Positions 9,069-17,922 of a stretch of DNA of 64,000 nucleotides are shown here, one piece after another. The position numbers and the translations under genes were made by a program. The stretch is from Thiobacillus denitrificans ATCC 25259 (GTDB lineage Bacteria > Pseudomonadota > Gammaproteobacteria > Burkholderiales > Thiobacillaceae): NCBI RefSeq assembly GCF_000012745.1, contig NC_007404.1:310001-374000 (forward strand), in the 5' to 3' direction. Numbering within the stretch: the stretch's first letter is position 1; each line of letters starts with the position of its first letter. Below the pieces are notes generated by a model. That model had not been told where the DNA came from, made no database searches, and was given only the letters and a program-made list of their open reading frames with translations.

Positions 9069-10889
9069 CTAGTGCGCGTTCGCCTGCAGCCAGCGCTCGA
9101 GCATCATCACGACCCAGATCATGACGCCGTAGTAGCTCGCGTGCGGGCCACGCTGCATCGCGAGCATGTGGTCGAGGTAGCCCGGCTGGACCCAGCCACG
9201 GCGCTTGAAGTCCGAGAGACTGTCGTGCACGAGTTCGGCGAGCGGCGCGTGTTGTGTGCTCCATACGCCGAACGGCAGGCCGAAGCCGTGCTTGCGCTTG
9301 TTGATGATCTCTTCCGGCAGCAGGTCGCGCAGGGCTTCCTTGAAGAACCAGCGCAGCGCTTGTCCGCGTACCTTCCAGTCGACCGGAAGATGGTTCGCGA
9401 GCGCGACCAGGCGGTCGTCGAGCAGCGGGTAGGCGACCTCGACCCCCGCCGCCTCGGTCATCGTGCCGACCTTGCGCAGGTCGTTGTCGGCGAGCGTGAA
9501 CTTGAGGTCGAGATGCATCATGCGGTTGATGTAGTGGTCCGACGCCGTGCGCGCGTAGACCTCGGTGAGCGCTGCATCCGCCGCCGAAGGATCGACCGCG
9601 GCGACGAAATCGGCGGCGAAGATCTGGTCGAGCGGCGTGCGGTGCAGGAAGTTGTAGCTTTCCATGCGCAGCGGCAGCCCCATGTTCGCCTGGCGGACGT
9701 AGCTCTTGAGCTTGGACAGCGGAAAGTGATCGGACACGCCCGGAAGCGTCGCCAGCGGCTCGATCAGGCCGTGGCGCAGCGGCGCCGGCACGCGGAAATA
9801 ATTTTCGAACAGCTTCTGCTTCGCGTAGCGCGCGTTGCCGCCGAATATCTCGTCGCCGCCGTCGCCGGCGAGCATGCGTCCGAAGCCCGCTTCGCGCGCG
9901 GCGCGGGCGCAGAAATAGGTCGGGACCGCGGAGTCGTTGCCGAAGGGCTCGTCGTATTCGCGCGCGATCAGCGGAATCGCGGTGACGATGTCGGCCGGCT
10001 TGAGGTAGTACTCGTGGCGCCGGCTGTCGTACCGCGCGGCGGCACAGCGGGCATACGCCATTTCGTCGAAGCCCTCGGCGTCGAAACCGATCGAGAAGGT
10101 ATCGACGGGCCCGCCGCGCGCCGCCGTCAGCGCGCCGACGACCGTCGAACTGTCGGTGCCGCCCGAGAGAAACGCTGCGGTCGCCGGCCCGTCGGCGTCG
10201 CGCACGGCCGCGTCGAGGACGCGACGGAAGGCGTCGCGCTGCACGTCGAAGCCCGCGTCGTGCGGCGTGTAATCGGCGTGCCAGTAGAAGCGCGTCGCGA
10301 GCCGTCCGTTCTCGAGCGTGACGATCTGTCCGGGCAGCAGCTTGTGCACGCCGCGGTAGAGGCTGCGCGGCGCGGGGATGTTGTGGAAGTACAGGTAGTC
10401 GTAGATCGCCTGCGGCTCGATGTTGCGGCCGACGGCAGGGTGGGCGGCGACGTGCTGGACGCTGCTGCCGAAAACGAGCTGGTCGCCGCGATGCGCGTAG
10501 CCCAGGCGTTCCGCACCCATGCGGTCGAGCACGAGGCAGGCCTTCTTCGCCTGCGGCTCGAGCACGGCGAAGGCGAAATTCCCCTGCATGCGCGCCGGCA
10601 GGCCGGCGCCGTGGCTGCGCCAGCCCTGCGCGACCGCGGCGGCCGGGCCGGTTTCGCGGGCGACGCGCGCGAGGTCCGCGTCGACGAAGCGCGGGCGTCC
10701 CATGAGCGCCACCGCGTGTCCATCCTCGACCGCGATGTCGGCCTTGCCGAAGCGCGACTGCGCCGCCAGTCCGAGTTCCGCGCTGTGGTATCGACGCAGG
10801 CCGGCCGCGTCGGCATCGCCGCCCGCGATCTGCCGGATCAGGTCCTGATGCGCGCCGTCGGCGCCTAGCCAGCCAAAAATGCCATCCAT
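9069..10889 (-). CDS. Asparagine-synthase-like protein lacking the Ntn cysteine
   Basis: A 606-residue AsnB-fold protein transcribed alone between two plus-strand blocks. The natural N-terminus is MDGIFGWLGADG: the alignment to MCGI...-type amidotransferases is clear, but residue 2 is Asp (codon GAT) where the family has the catalytic Cys. The glutaminase half should therefore be inactive, as in Cys-less AsnB relatives that use free ammonia or act on other substrates. The synthetase half is intact, with SGGTDSSTV near residues 240-248 and AGDGGDEIFGG near 343. A longer frame continues upstream of the ATG but looks non-coding. The substrate is probably a glycan precursor of the surrounding locus; this is inference. 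Confidence 0.87.
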   Translation of the reverse strand: MDGIFGWLGADGAHQDLIRQIAGGDADAAGLRRYHSAELGLAAQSRFGKADIAVEDGHAVALMGRPRFVDADLARVARETGPAAAVAQGWRSHGAGLPARMQGNFAFAVLEPQAKKACLVLDRMGAERLGYAHRGDQLVFGSSVQHVAAHPAVGRNIEPQAIYDYLYFHNIPAPRSLYRGVHKLLPGQIVTLENGRLATRFYWHADYTPHDAGFDVQRDAFRRVLDAAVRDADGPATAAFLSGGTDSSTVVGALTAARGGPVDTFSIGFDAEGFDEMAYARCAAARYDSRRHEYYLKPADIVTAIPLIAREYDEPFGNDSAVPTYFCARAAREAGFGRMLAGDGGDEIFGGNARYAKQKLFENYFRVPAPLRHGLIEPLATLPGVSDHFPLSKLKSYVRQANMGLPLRMESYNFLHRTPLDQIFAADFVAAVDPSAADAALTEVYARTASDHYINRMMHLDLKFTLADNDLRKVGTMTEAAGVEVAYPLLDDRLVALANHLPVDWKVRGQALRWFFKEALRDLLPEEIINKRKHGFGLPFGVWSTQHAPLAELVHDSLSDFKRRGWVQPGYLDHMLAMQRGPHASYYGVMIWVVMMLERWLQANAH

Positions 10890-11012
10890 CGTGTGTGCGG
10901 TCGAAGCGATACGGGATAATGGGCGCCAATATAAACGAGCCCGGCAGGTTGGCACGAATCCTGTCGGACCCGTCCGCCTGGACGGGGCATCGGCGACATA
11001 AACGGGAGGCGC
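10890..11012. promoter_or_regulatory. Divergent intergenic region between amidotransferase and sulfotransferase
   Basis: A 123-base gap between divergently read genes must hold promoters for both. A short AT-richer stretch (GGGATAAT near 10914-10921 and AATATAAAC near 10928-10936) could supply -10 elements. A TTGGCACG sequence near 10950 recalls a sigma-54 -24 box, but the -12 TTGC is absent. No operator is recognised. Confidence 0.35.
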
Positions 11013-11936
11013 ATGCGTTCGCGCGATTTTTTCGAGAAGGTGGGGAAGACGCTGGCATTCCATGCGCGCCGCGCGCAGCGTCGGGCGCGTGGACTGCGCT
11101 GGGATCTTGCGCCGCGCGCCGCGGTTCGCCCGATCATCGTGATCGGCTGTTCGCGCGCGGGCACCACGCTCGTCTACAAGACGCTGTCCGAATCGCACGA
11201 GATCGGCAGCCTGCAGCGCGAGACTCACGATTACTGGGCGAGCCTGCATCCTCCGGCCGCCAAGAACTGGGACACCCATGCCCTCGACGCGGGCGACGCC
11301 AGCGCCGCCGAGCGCGCGACAGTCAGCCGCTACTTCCACACCTGGACCGGACGCGACCGCTGGGTCGACAAGAACAACCAGAACGGCCTCTGCGTGCCCT
11401 ATCTGCACGCGCTTTTCCCCGACGCGGTGTTCGTCTTCGTCAAGCGTAGCCCGGGCGACAACCTCAATTCGCTGATTGAGGGATGGCGCAAGCCCGACGA
11501 ATTCGCGACCTGGTCGCGCGAGCTGCCGGCGGAAGTGGCGGTGGAAAACGGCGAACTGCGCGAGTGGTGCTTCTTTCTCGCCGACGGCTGGCGCGACTAC
11601 CTGAACGCCGCGGTCGAAGACGTCGCGGCCTTCCAGTACGCGGCGATCAACGGCGCGATCCTCGACGCGCGCGCCGCGATCCCGGCAGCGCAATGGGTCG
11701 AGGTGTTCTACGAGGATTTTCTGCGCGACCCGCGGGCGACCTTCCGCGGCATCTTCGAGGCCTGTAGCCTGGCTTTCGATGCGCGCCTCGAGGCGCATTG
11801 CGCCGCGGTGCTCGACATTCCCTACAACGCGTTCTCCGAAATCCGCCTCGACAAATGGAAGGACGGGCGCAACCGCGAGCGGATCGAGCGCGTGCTGCCG
11901 CAGCTGGCGCCGCTGGCGGCGCGGCTCGGCTACTGA
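11013..11936 (+). CDS. Sulfotransferase family protein (PAPS-dependent)
   Basis: A 307-residue protein with the sulfotransferase 5'-phosphosulfate loop IGCSRAGTTLVYKTL near residues 44-58 and a second nucleotide-binding segment VFVKRSPGDNLNSLIEGWR near 140, the 3'-phosphate site with its conserved Arg/Ser. The C-terminal YEDF...DPRATF segment is typical of the family. The likely role is transfer of sulfate from PAPS to a sugar hydroxyl of the exopolysaccharide or its lipid-linked precursor. It is the first gene of the second plus-strand operon, and the next gene overlaps its stop (TGATG). A second sulfotransferase is encoded at 21018-21983. Confidence 0.85.
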   Translation: MRSRDFFEKVGKTLAFHARRAQRRARGLRWDLAPRAAVRPIIVIGCSRAGTTLVYKTLSESHEIGSLQRETHDYWASLHPPAAKNWDTHALDAGDASAAERATVSRYFHTWTGRDRWVDKNNQNGLCVPYLHALFPDAVFVFVKRSPGDNLNSLIEGWRKPDEFATWSRELPAEVAVENGELREWCFFLADGWRDYLNAAVEDVAAFQYAAINGAILDARAAIPAAQWVEVFYEDFLRDPRATFRGIFEACSLAFDARLEAHCAAVLDIPYNAFSEIRLDKWKDGRNRERIERVLPQLAPLAARLGY

Positions 11937-13129
11937 TGGAGTTGCTGGCGTTCGCCCTCGCGGGGCTCGTGCTGCTCTGGGGCGGCGTGCTGCTCGCCTT
12001 CGCGCGCCCGCTCGTCGCGCGCTGGCGCGAGCCGGTGCTGCGCCAGCCCGTGCTCGTGATCGAGAGCGACGACTGGGGCGCCGGGCCGCTCGAACAGGCC
12101 GACGCGCTGCAGGCGCTCGCGTCCCTGCTGCGGCGCGTGCACGACCGGAGCGGTCGCCGTGCGCTGATGACGCTCGGCGTCGTGCTCGAAGTGCCGGACG
12201 GCCCGCGCGTCGCCGCCAGCGGATGTCGCGAATATCACGCGTGCACGCTCGCCGACGCCCGTTTCGCGGCGGTGCGGCAGGCGATCCAGGCCGGCGTCGC
12301 CGACGGCGTCTTCGTCCCGCAGTTGCACGGCCAGTGTCATTACTGGCCGCCGGCGCTGCTGGCCGCGGCGCGCCTCGACGAGGGGGTGCGCGCCTGGCTC
12401 ACCGCAGCCGAGCCCGGGCCGACCGAAGTCCTGCCCGCCGCGCTGCAGACCCGCTGGGTCGACGCCGCGCGCCTGCCCGCGGCAGCGCTTCCGGCGGCGG
12501 CCATCGCAGCCGCGGTCGCCGAAGAGTGCGCGAACTACGCGTCGATCTTCGGGACGCCGCCGAAGGTCGCGGTCGCGACGACCTTCGTCTGGACCGAAGC
12601 CGTCGAAGAGGCCTGGGCACGCTGCGGGGTCGAGGCCGTCGTGAGCCCCGGCGCACGCGCAACCGGCCGCGACGCGCAAGGCCGGCCGGCCGGCGTCGAC
12701 CGGGCGATGCTGAGCGGGCAACGCGCCCGCGCGGGCCAGATCTATCTCGTGCGCGACGTGTACTTCGAACCGGTGCGCGGGCACGCCCCGCAGCAGCTCG
12801 TCGCCGGCCTGCTCGCGCGCGCTCGCCAGGGAAGGGCCTGCCTCGTGGAGACGCACCGCTTCAATTTCCTGCAGGCGCGCGATGCGAGCCTCGCCGCGCT
12901 CGAAGCCGGCCTTGCCGCCGCGCTTGCGGCGTGCCCGGCGCTGCGCTTCGCGACGCCGCTCGAACTTGCCCGCGCGCTGCGCGAGCGCGACCCGGCCTGG
13001 GTCGACACCCGCTGGCGGCCGCGACTCGCGGCGTGGCGCGCGCGCCTCGACGAGATCCCGCGCTTTCGCCGGGCCGCGCGGCTGAGCGGGCTGCAGTTTC
13101 CGCTGGCCTTGCTGCGAGGCGAGCGGTGA
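11936..13129 (+). CDS. Polysaccharide-deacetylase-like (TIM-barrel) protein with N-terminal membrane helix
   Basis: A 397-residue protein starting at the ATG inside the TGATG junction. A hydrophobic segment at residues 2-24 (LLAFALAGLVLLWGGVLL) probably anchors it in the inner membrane. VLVIESDDWGAG near residue 40 gives the Asp pair of the glycoside hydrolase/deacetylase superfamily, FVPQLHGQCHYW near 125 supplies His residues, and LVETHRFNF near 303 would be a late barrel strand. The usual H-x3-5-H metal motif of NodB deacetylases is not obvious (HGQCH is the best candidate), so this may be a divergent deacetylase or a lyase/hydrolase-like barrel. It overlaps the next glycosyltransferase by GTGA. 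Confidence 0.65.
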   Translation: MELLAFALAGLVLLWGGVLLAFARPLVARWREPVLRQPVLVIESDDWGAGPLEQADALQALASLLRRVHDRSGRRALMTLGVVLEVPDGPRVAASGCREYHACTLADARFAAVRQAIQAGVADGVFVPQLHGQCHYWPPALLAAARLDEGVRAWLTAAEPGPTEVLPAALQTRWVDAARLPAAALPAAAIAAAVAEECANYASIFGTPPKVAVATTFVWTEAVEEAWARCGVEAVVSPGARATGRDAQGRPAGVDRAMLSGQRARAGQIYLVRDVYFEPVRGHAPQQLVAGLLARARQGRACLVETHRFNFLQARDASLAALEAGLAAALAACPALRFATPLELARALRERDPAWVDTRWRPRLAAWRARLDEIPRFRRAARLSGLQFPLALLRGER

Positions 13130-14055
13130 CGCCGCGCTTTTCGGTCGTCATTCCGGCGTACAACGCCGCGGCGACGCTCGCGCGCGCGATCGAATCGGTG
13201 CGCGCGCAGAGCTGGCCCGCGCACGAGATCATCGTCGTCGACGACGGGTCGAGCGACGCGACCGCGGACGTCGCTGCAGGCTTCGGCGACGACGTGCGCC
13301 TGATCCGACAGCCGAACCAGGGCGTCGCCGCCGCGCGCAACCGCGGCGCGCGCGAGGCCAGCGGCGACTGGCTCGCGTTCCTCGACGCCGACGACTGGTA
13401 CGCGCCGGACCGGCTGAGGCTGCACGCCGAATGGATCGCCGAAGACCCGACGCTCGATTTCCTGACCGGAGACTACGAATACCGCGACGAGGCGGGGACA
13501 CCGCTCGGAACGTCGATGGCCCAGCACGACGCCGGGCGCCGCATGCTCGACAAGGCAGGCGGCGCGCGGCGCGTCGTGATGGACGCAGCGGACGAGATCG
13601 CGGCCTTCGTCGCCGACCATTTCGGCGATACCCACACGCTGTCGCTGCGTCGCGAACGCTTCATCGCGCTCGGCGGCTATCCCGTCGGCTTCAAGGTCTG
13701 CGAGGACGTGCATCTGCTGACGCGTCTGGTCGCGGTGAGCCGGCGCATCGGCGTGAGCTGCGCGTGTCTCGCCGTCTACCTGATCCACGGCGGCAGCGCG
13801 ACGCGGCGCGATCCGGTCGCGGCGCAGCGCGAGAACGTGCGCACGCTCGCCGACCTCGCGCGGCTCGCCGAGAATTTCCCGCTGCCGGTGAGGCAGGGCG
13901 TGGCGGCGCGCATGGCCGATGCGCGCTACAACCTCGGATGCGCCCTGGTCCGCGAGGGGCAGCGCCTCGCCGCGGTCAGGGCGGTGTGGCCGTCGTTCGC
14001 GGCGCGCCCGGGCAGGCAGAGCCTGCGCAGGCTGTTGTCGATGCTGAAAGGATGA
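13126..14055 (+). CDS. Glycosyltransferase family 2
   Basis: Inverting GT-A glycosyltransferase of 309 residues. The GTG start lies in the GTGA overlap with the previous stop and gives MTPRFSVVIPAYNAAATLAR, the standard GT2 N-terminus. The donor-binding VDDGSSDAT is near residue 37 and the metal-binding DADDWYAPDRL (DxD) near 88. The later ED pair (KVCEDVHLL near 190) would supply the catalytic base. No membrane segment is visible, so it acts at the cytoplasmic membrane face. Longer in-frame starts run through the preceding gene and are rejected. The sugar donor is unknown. Confidence 0.87.
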   Translation: MTPRFSVVIPAYNAAATLARAIESVRAQSWPAHEIIVVDDGSSDATADVAAGFGDDVRLIRQPNQGVAAARNRGAREASGDWLAFLDADDWYAPDRLRLHAEWIAEDPTLDFLTGDYEYRDEAGTPLGTSMAQHDAGRRMLDKAGGARRVVMDAADEIAAFVADHFGDTHTLSLRRERFIALGGYPVGFKVCEDVHLLTRLVAVSRRIGVSCACLAVYLIHGGSATRRDPVAAQRENVRTLADLARLAENFPLPVRQGVAARMADARYNLGCALVREGQRLAAVRAVWPSFAARPGRQSLRRLLSMLKG

Positions 14056-14059
14056 GTGC

Positions 14060-15211
14060 GTGAGTCGTATCCTCGTCTTGAGCGAACTCTTCCTGCCGAC
14101 CAAGGGCGGCACCGCGGTCTGGGCGGCCGAGGTCTACAAGCGCCTCGGCGGCAAGGAGATCCATATCGTGACCGCCGACGTGCCGGGCGCGGCGGTGGTC
14201 GACGCCGCGCATCCCAACACCGTGCACCGCCTCGACCTCAGGCGCGTGCCCTGGCTCAGGCCTGAATCACTCGCGATGTACGCGCGTTTTTTCGGGAAGT
14301 CGCTCGCGCTCGCGTTTACCCATCGCTTCGACGCCGTGCATGCGTTCCGCGCGCTCCCCGAGGGTCTTGTCGCCTGGCTGGTCGCACGGCTGACGCTGCG
14401 GCCGGTCACGATCTACGCGCACGGCGAGGAGCTCACGACCTGGGGGCGCGGCGGCAAATACAAGGCCATGCGCTTTGCGCTCCGGCACGCCGACCGCGTC
14501 ATCGCCAACAGCGAGCACACGCGCGCGACGCTGTTGCAGATGGGGGTCGACGCGGCGCGCGTCGCCGTGATCTCTCCCGGTGTCGACGTCGCCGTCTTCA
14601 GGCCGGGGCTCGACGGCGCCGCGCTGCGGGAGCGAGCGGGCATCGGCGCCGATGAGACGCTCGTCTTCTCGGTCGGTCGGCTGTCGCGTCGCAAAGGCTT
14701 CGACCAGGTCGTTCGCGCGCTCGCCCGGCTACGCGACGACGGCGTCGCGGTGCGCTACGTGATCGGCGGGATCGGCGAGGATGCCGGCTATCTCGACGAA
14801 CTGATCGCGGCGCACGGGCTTTCCGACCGCGTCCATCGCATCGGTGAGGTGAGCGAGGCCGAGCTGCCGCGCTGGATGAACACCTGCGACGTGTTCGCGA
14901 TGCCCAACCGCGAGATCAATGGCGATAATGAAGGCTTCGGCATGGTGTTCATCGAGGCGGCGGCGTGCGGGACGCCGAGCCTCGCCGGCGAGGCCGGCGG
15001 CACCGCGGCCGCGGTACTGGACGGCGGGACGGGGCTGCGCGTCGACGGCGCCTCGGTCGACGCGGTCGCCGACGGCCTGCGGGCCCTGCTCACGCAGCGC
15101 GAGCATCGCCTCGCGCTCGGACGCGCCGCCCTGCAGCGCGTGCAGCGCGAATTCGCCTGGGAGCGCGTCGCAGAAAAGACCCGCGCATTGGACAGAGGAC
15201 AGCATGAGTGA
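14060..15211 (+). CDS. Glycosyltransferase family 4
   Basis: GT-B glycosyltransferase of 383 residues starting at GTG 14060, four bases after the previous stop. Features are the glycine loop LPTKGGTAVW near residue 13, SVGRLSRRKGFDQVV near 207, and the E-x7-E motif in DNEGFGMVFIEAAACGTPS near 294. That last segment (NREINGDNEGFG) resembles the PimB-like mannosyltransferases and related GT4 proteins, so a mannose or GDP/UDP-sugar donor is possible but not shown. The stop falls inside the next gene's start (ATGAGTGA), so the two are translationally coupled. Confidence 0.87.
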   Translation: MSRILVLSELFLPTKGGTAVWAAEVYKRLGGKEIHIVTADVPGAAVVDAAHPNTVHRLDLRRVPWLRPESLAMYARFFGKSLALAFTHRFDAVHAFRALPEGLVAWLVARLTLRPVTIYAHGEELTTWGRGGKYKAMRFALRHADRVIANSEHTRATLLQMGVDAARVAVISPGVDVAVFRPGLDGAALRERAGIGADETLVFSVGRLSRRKGFDQVVRALARLRDDGVAVRYVIGGIGEDAGYLDELIAAHGLSDRVHRIGEVSEAELPRWMNTCDVFAMPNREINGDNEGFGMVFIEAAACGTPSLAGEAGGTAAAVLDGGTGLRVDGASVDAVADGLRALLTQREHRLALGRAALQRVQREFAWERVAEKTRALDRGQHE

Positions 15212-16067
15212 ACCGAAGCCCGCGTGGCCGGTCGCGGTGTTCGCGCACAACGAGGCGCGCAACATCGTCGCCTGTCTCGACAGCCTGCAGGGCGCCAGCC
15301 ATCCGATCGACTGCCACGTGCTCGCCAACGCGTGCAGCGACGACACCGAAGCGCTGGTGCGCGACTATGCCGAGCGGCACCCGAACGTCCACCTCGCGTC
15401 GATCGCGCTCGGTGACAAGGCCAACGCCTGGAACGTCTTCGTGCACGAGCTTGCGCCGGCCGGTGCGCCGTACTATTTTTTCATCGACGGCGACGTTCGC
15501 GCGACGCCCGGTTCGCTCGATGCGCTGGCGCACCAGCTCGCACGCCATGCCGATGCGAACGGCGCGTCGGCGCTGCCGTGCAGCGGACGCGGCGTCGAGG
15601 CCTTCCGCCGCGACATGCTGAAAGACCGGGGTGTCGCAGGCAACCTCTATGCGCTGCGCGGCAGCTTCGTCGATCGCATCCGCGAGCGCGGCATCGCGAT
15701 GCCGGTCGGAACCATCGGCGAGGATGCCCTGATGGGCGCGATGCTGAAATGGGATTTGCGCGGCGACACGCGCTGGGATGACAGCAAGGTCGTCGTCGCC
15801 GAGGCGGCGGGGTTCACCTTCGATTCGGTCTCGCCCTGGCGCTCGCGCGAATGGCGCAAGTATTTCCGCCGCCGCGTGCGCTACAGTGTGCGGGCTTACC
15901 AGAACCGCATGCTCGGGCGCGCGATCCAGCCGGCCGGGTTCGAGGCGTTGCCGCGCCACGTACGCGAGCTGTACCGCCGCTATCCCGAACTGCTGAGCGT
16001 CGGCTGGCGCGGCGTCGACACCGTGTTCGACTGGTTTGCCGTCCGTGAAATCAAGGCCTCGCGCTGA
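15204..16067 (+). CDS. Glycosyltransferase family 2-like protein
   Basis: A 287-residue GT-A protein. The ATG at 15204 overlaps the end of the upstream gene by 8 bases. It begins WPVAVFAHNEARNIVACLDSL, with donor-site ANACSDDTEALV near residue 38 and FIDGDVRATPG (DGD as the DxD) near 92. The C-terminal RRRVRYSVRAYQNR segment is basic and may contact the membrane. It is predicted to be a cytoplasmic-face glycosyltransferase of the exopolysaccharide pathway. The spacing to the next gene (36 bases) is wider than in the rest of the operon. Confidence 0.82.
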   Translation: MSEPKPAWPVAVFAHNEARNIVACLDSLQGASHPIDCHVLANACSDDTEALVRDYAERHPNVHLASIALGDKANAWNVFVHELAPAGAPYYFFIDGDVRATPGSLDALAHQLARHADANGASALPCSGRGVEAFRRDMLKDRGVAGNLYALRGSFVDRIRERGIAMPVGTIGEDALMGAMLKWDLRGDTRWDDSKVVVAEAAGFTFDSVSPWRSREWRKYFRRRVRYSVRAYQNRMLGRAIQPAGFEALPRHVRELYRRYPELLSVGWRGVDTVFDWFAVREIKASR

Positions 16068-16103
16068 GCGGCGCCGCATTCGAACCGAGGAGAAGAAGTC
16101 GTC

Positions 16104-16865
16104 ATGATCCGCGCCGAGAAGATTCTTCTGACCGCACTGGCGGCATGGCTCCCGTTGCCTGCCGCGTTCGCCGCCTGGGCGCCGAGCCCCGCCGAGATGG
16201 CCGCCCTGCCGCCGTATTGTGCGGCGCGCTTCAACGAAGGCTCGCCGGCTTTCCGCAGCTGGCGCACGAGCATGGGAAGCGATTTCGTTCACCTGCATCA
16301 CTACTGCGCCGGCATCAACTTCCTCAACCGCGGGCGCGGCAGCTTCGGCGCGGGCCGCAAGGACACGCTCGGTGCAGCCGTCCGCGAATTCGACTACGTG
16401 CTCGGCAACGTCAGCAGCGGGTTTTACCTGCGCTCCGAGATCCTGATGAACCGCGGCGTCGCGCTGACGCTGTTGAAACGCGACGGCGAGGCGATCGGCA
16501 ACCTGCTCGAAGCGATCCAACTCGACCCGCGCCAGCCCCGCGCCTATTCGGCGCTCGCAGACCTCCACGTCAGGCAGAAAAATCCGGGCAAGGCGCTCGA
16601 AGCGGTCAGCGAGGGCCTGCGGCACAACCCCGATACCAAGTCGCTGCAGCGCCGCTATACCGAGCTGGGCGGCAAACTGCCCTATCCGGCGCCGATCGCC
16701 GCAGCCCCGTCGCCCGCGGGGCCGAGCGAAGAAGCGGCCGACGCCGTGGACGCGGCCCCGCCCGCACCCGACGCCGCGGCGGCTGCTGCGCCGGCCGACG
16801 AAGCGCCTGCGCCGGCGAAGATCGGATCGCCGACCAATCCTTACTGCCGGTTCTGCCCCGATTAG
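16104..16865 (+). CDS. Secreted TPR-like protein of unknown function
   Basis: A 253-residue protein with a clear Sec signal peptide (ILLTALAAWLPLPAAFA, cleavage predicted after AFA near residue 23). It has a strong GAGGAG-type ribosome-binding site just upstream. The middle third (about 95-185) shows TPR-like helical repeats (ALTLLKRDGEAIGNLLEAI, AYSALADLHVRQKNPGKAL). The last 60 residues are Ala/Pro-rich and end in YCRFCPD, a C-x2-C close to the C-terminus. Periplasmic or secreted TPR proteins are common in exopolysaccharide export loci, where they may scaffold the assembly machine; that role is inference. No family name is recognised. Confidence 0.78.
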   Translation: MIRAEKILLTALAAWLPLPAAFAAWAPSPAEMAALPPYCAARFNEGSPAFRSWRTSMGSDFVHLHHYCAGINFLNRGRGSFGAGRKDTLGAAVREFDYVLGNVSSGFYLRSEILMNRGVALTLLKRDGEAIGNLLEAIQLDPRQPRAYSALADLHVRQKNPGKALEAVSEGLRHNPDTKSLQRRYTELGGKLPYPAPIAAAPSPAGPSEEAADAVDAAPPAPDAAAAAAPADEAPAPAKIGSPTNPYCRFCPD

Positions 16866-16879
16866 GCCCGGCCGCGGCG

Positions 16880-17905
16880 ATGCACGTCCCGTGGAAAGTC
16901 AGGAACGCCGCGCGGCTCACGCGCAACGGCCTCGCGTTCGCGCAGCACAAGGCCGGCGCCGCGCTGCGGCGCCCGCAAGGGAAGAAGGTCGTGTTTTGCT
17001 GCAATTTCCACGGCACGTCGGGCGCGACGATCGCCATCGCGCGCATCGCCGACCTGCTGGCCAGCCGCTACGCCGTGAGTTTCGTCGCCGGCCCGGCGAG
17101 CGACTACAACGCAATGCTCGGCACGGCCGTCACGCTGGTGTCGCCGCGCGTGCTGCAGCAGGAGACCTTCGATCTCTACGTCTGCGACGGCCACATGGAC
17201 GAGTCGTTCTTCGCCTGGCTCGCGGCGCATGAGCGCCTGTGTCTGCTCACGATCCACGGCGTGCTGCGCAAGGATAACAAGCTGGAAAAGGTGCACTTGG
17301 CGACCCGCTCGCATCTCGTCAGCGAAATCCAGTTCATGCATCACGCGGTCGACCGCTCGCGCTACTTCGTCATCCCCAATTACTGCGAGCGGATCGCAAA
17401 GAGGCAGCGTACGCGCAACGTCGGCATCGTCGGCCGCCTCGACGATCCCAAGAAGAACGTCGCGGCCGCACTCGAGGTCGCGCGGCGCTCGTCGGCTGCG
17501 CAGATTCATCTTTGGGGCGGCGCCGACAGCCACGCGCCCGACGGCAGGGTCAGCGTCCACGCATGGAGCCGCGACAAGAATCGCATCTATGACTCCTTCG
17601 ACGTGCTCGTTTCGATGTCCGAAGAGGAGTCGATGGGGCTTACCGTGATCGAGGCGATGTCGTGCGGGATTCCGTGCGTGCTCGCCGACATTCCGGGATT
17701 CCAGATCTACCGCGGCTGCCCCGGCGTCGCGCTGGTGCCGCTTGGCGATCGCGACGCCGCCGTCGAATGGGTCGACCGGTTTCTCGACGCGCGCGCCGAA
17801 CTCGCGCCGGCCCTCATCGCCCGCTGGCAAGCGCATTACTCGCGGGATGCGGTCGCCGCACAGTGGTTTCGCGAAGTCGAGGCGCTGACTTCACACGCCG
17901 CCTGA
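16880..17905 (+). CDS. Glycosyltransferase family 4
   Basis: GT-B glycosyltransferase of 341 residues, started at ATG 16880 (MHVPWKVRNAARL); the longer frame upstream is a shadow of the preceding gene. The N-terminal domain is short, with FHGTSGATIAIARIADLL near residue 43. The donor domain has VGIVGRLDDPKKNVAAALE near 182 and the E-x7-E motif in EEESMGLTVIEAMSCGIPC near 249. It is the last gene of the second plus-strand operon and converges on the minus-strand fusion gene 18 bases away. Confidence 0.83.
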   Translation: MHVPWKVRNAARLTRNGLAFAQHKAGAALRRPQGKKVVFCCNFHGTSGATIAIARIADLLASRYAVSFVAGPASDYNAMLGTAVTLVSPRVLQQETFDLYVCDGHMDESFFAWLAAHERLCLLTIHGVLRKDNKLEKVHLATRSHLVSEIQFMHHAVDRSRYFVIPNYCERIAKRQRTRNVGIVGRLDDPKKNVAAALEVARRSSAAQIHLWGGADSHAPDGRVSVHAWSRDKNRIYDSFDVLVSMSEEESMGLTVIEAMSCGIPCVLADIPGFQIYRGCPGVALVPLGDRDAAVEWVDRFLDARAELAPALIARWQAHYSRDAVAAQWFREVEALTSHAA

Positions 17906-17922
17906 TCGCACTGCGGGGGCGT

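Noticed and set aside
10948-10965. TTGGCACG-N4-CTGT as a sigma-54 promoter
   Set aside because: The -24 half is good, but the -12 TTGC is missing and the GG to GC spacing is not met.
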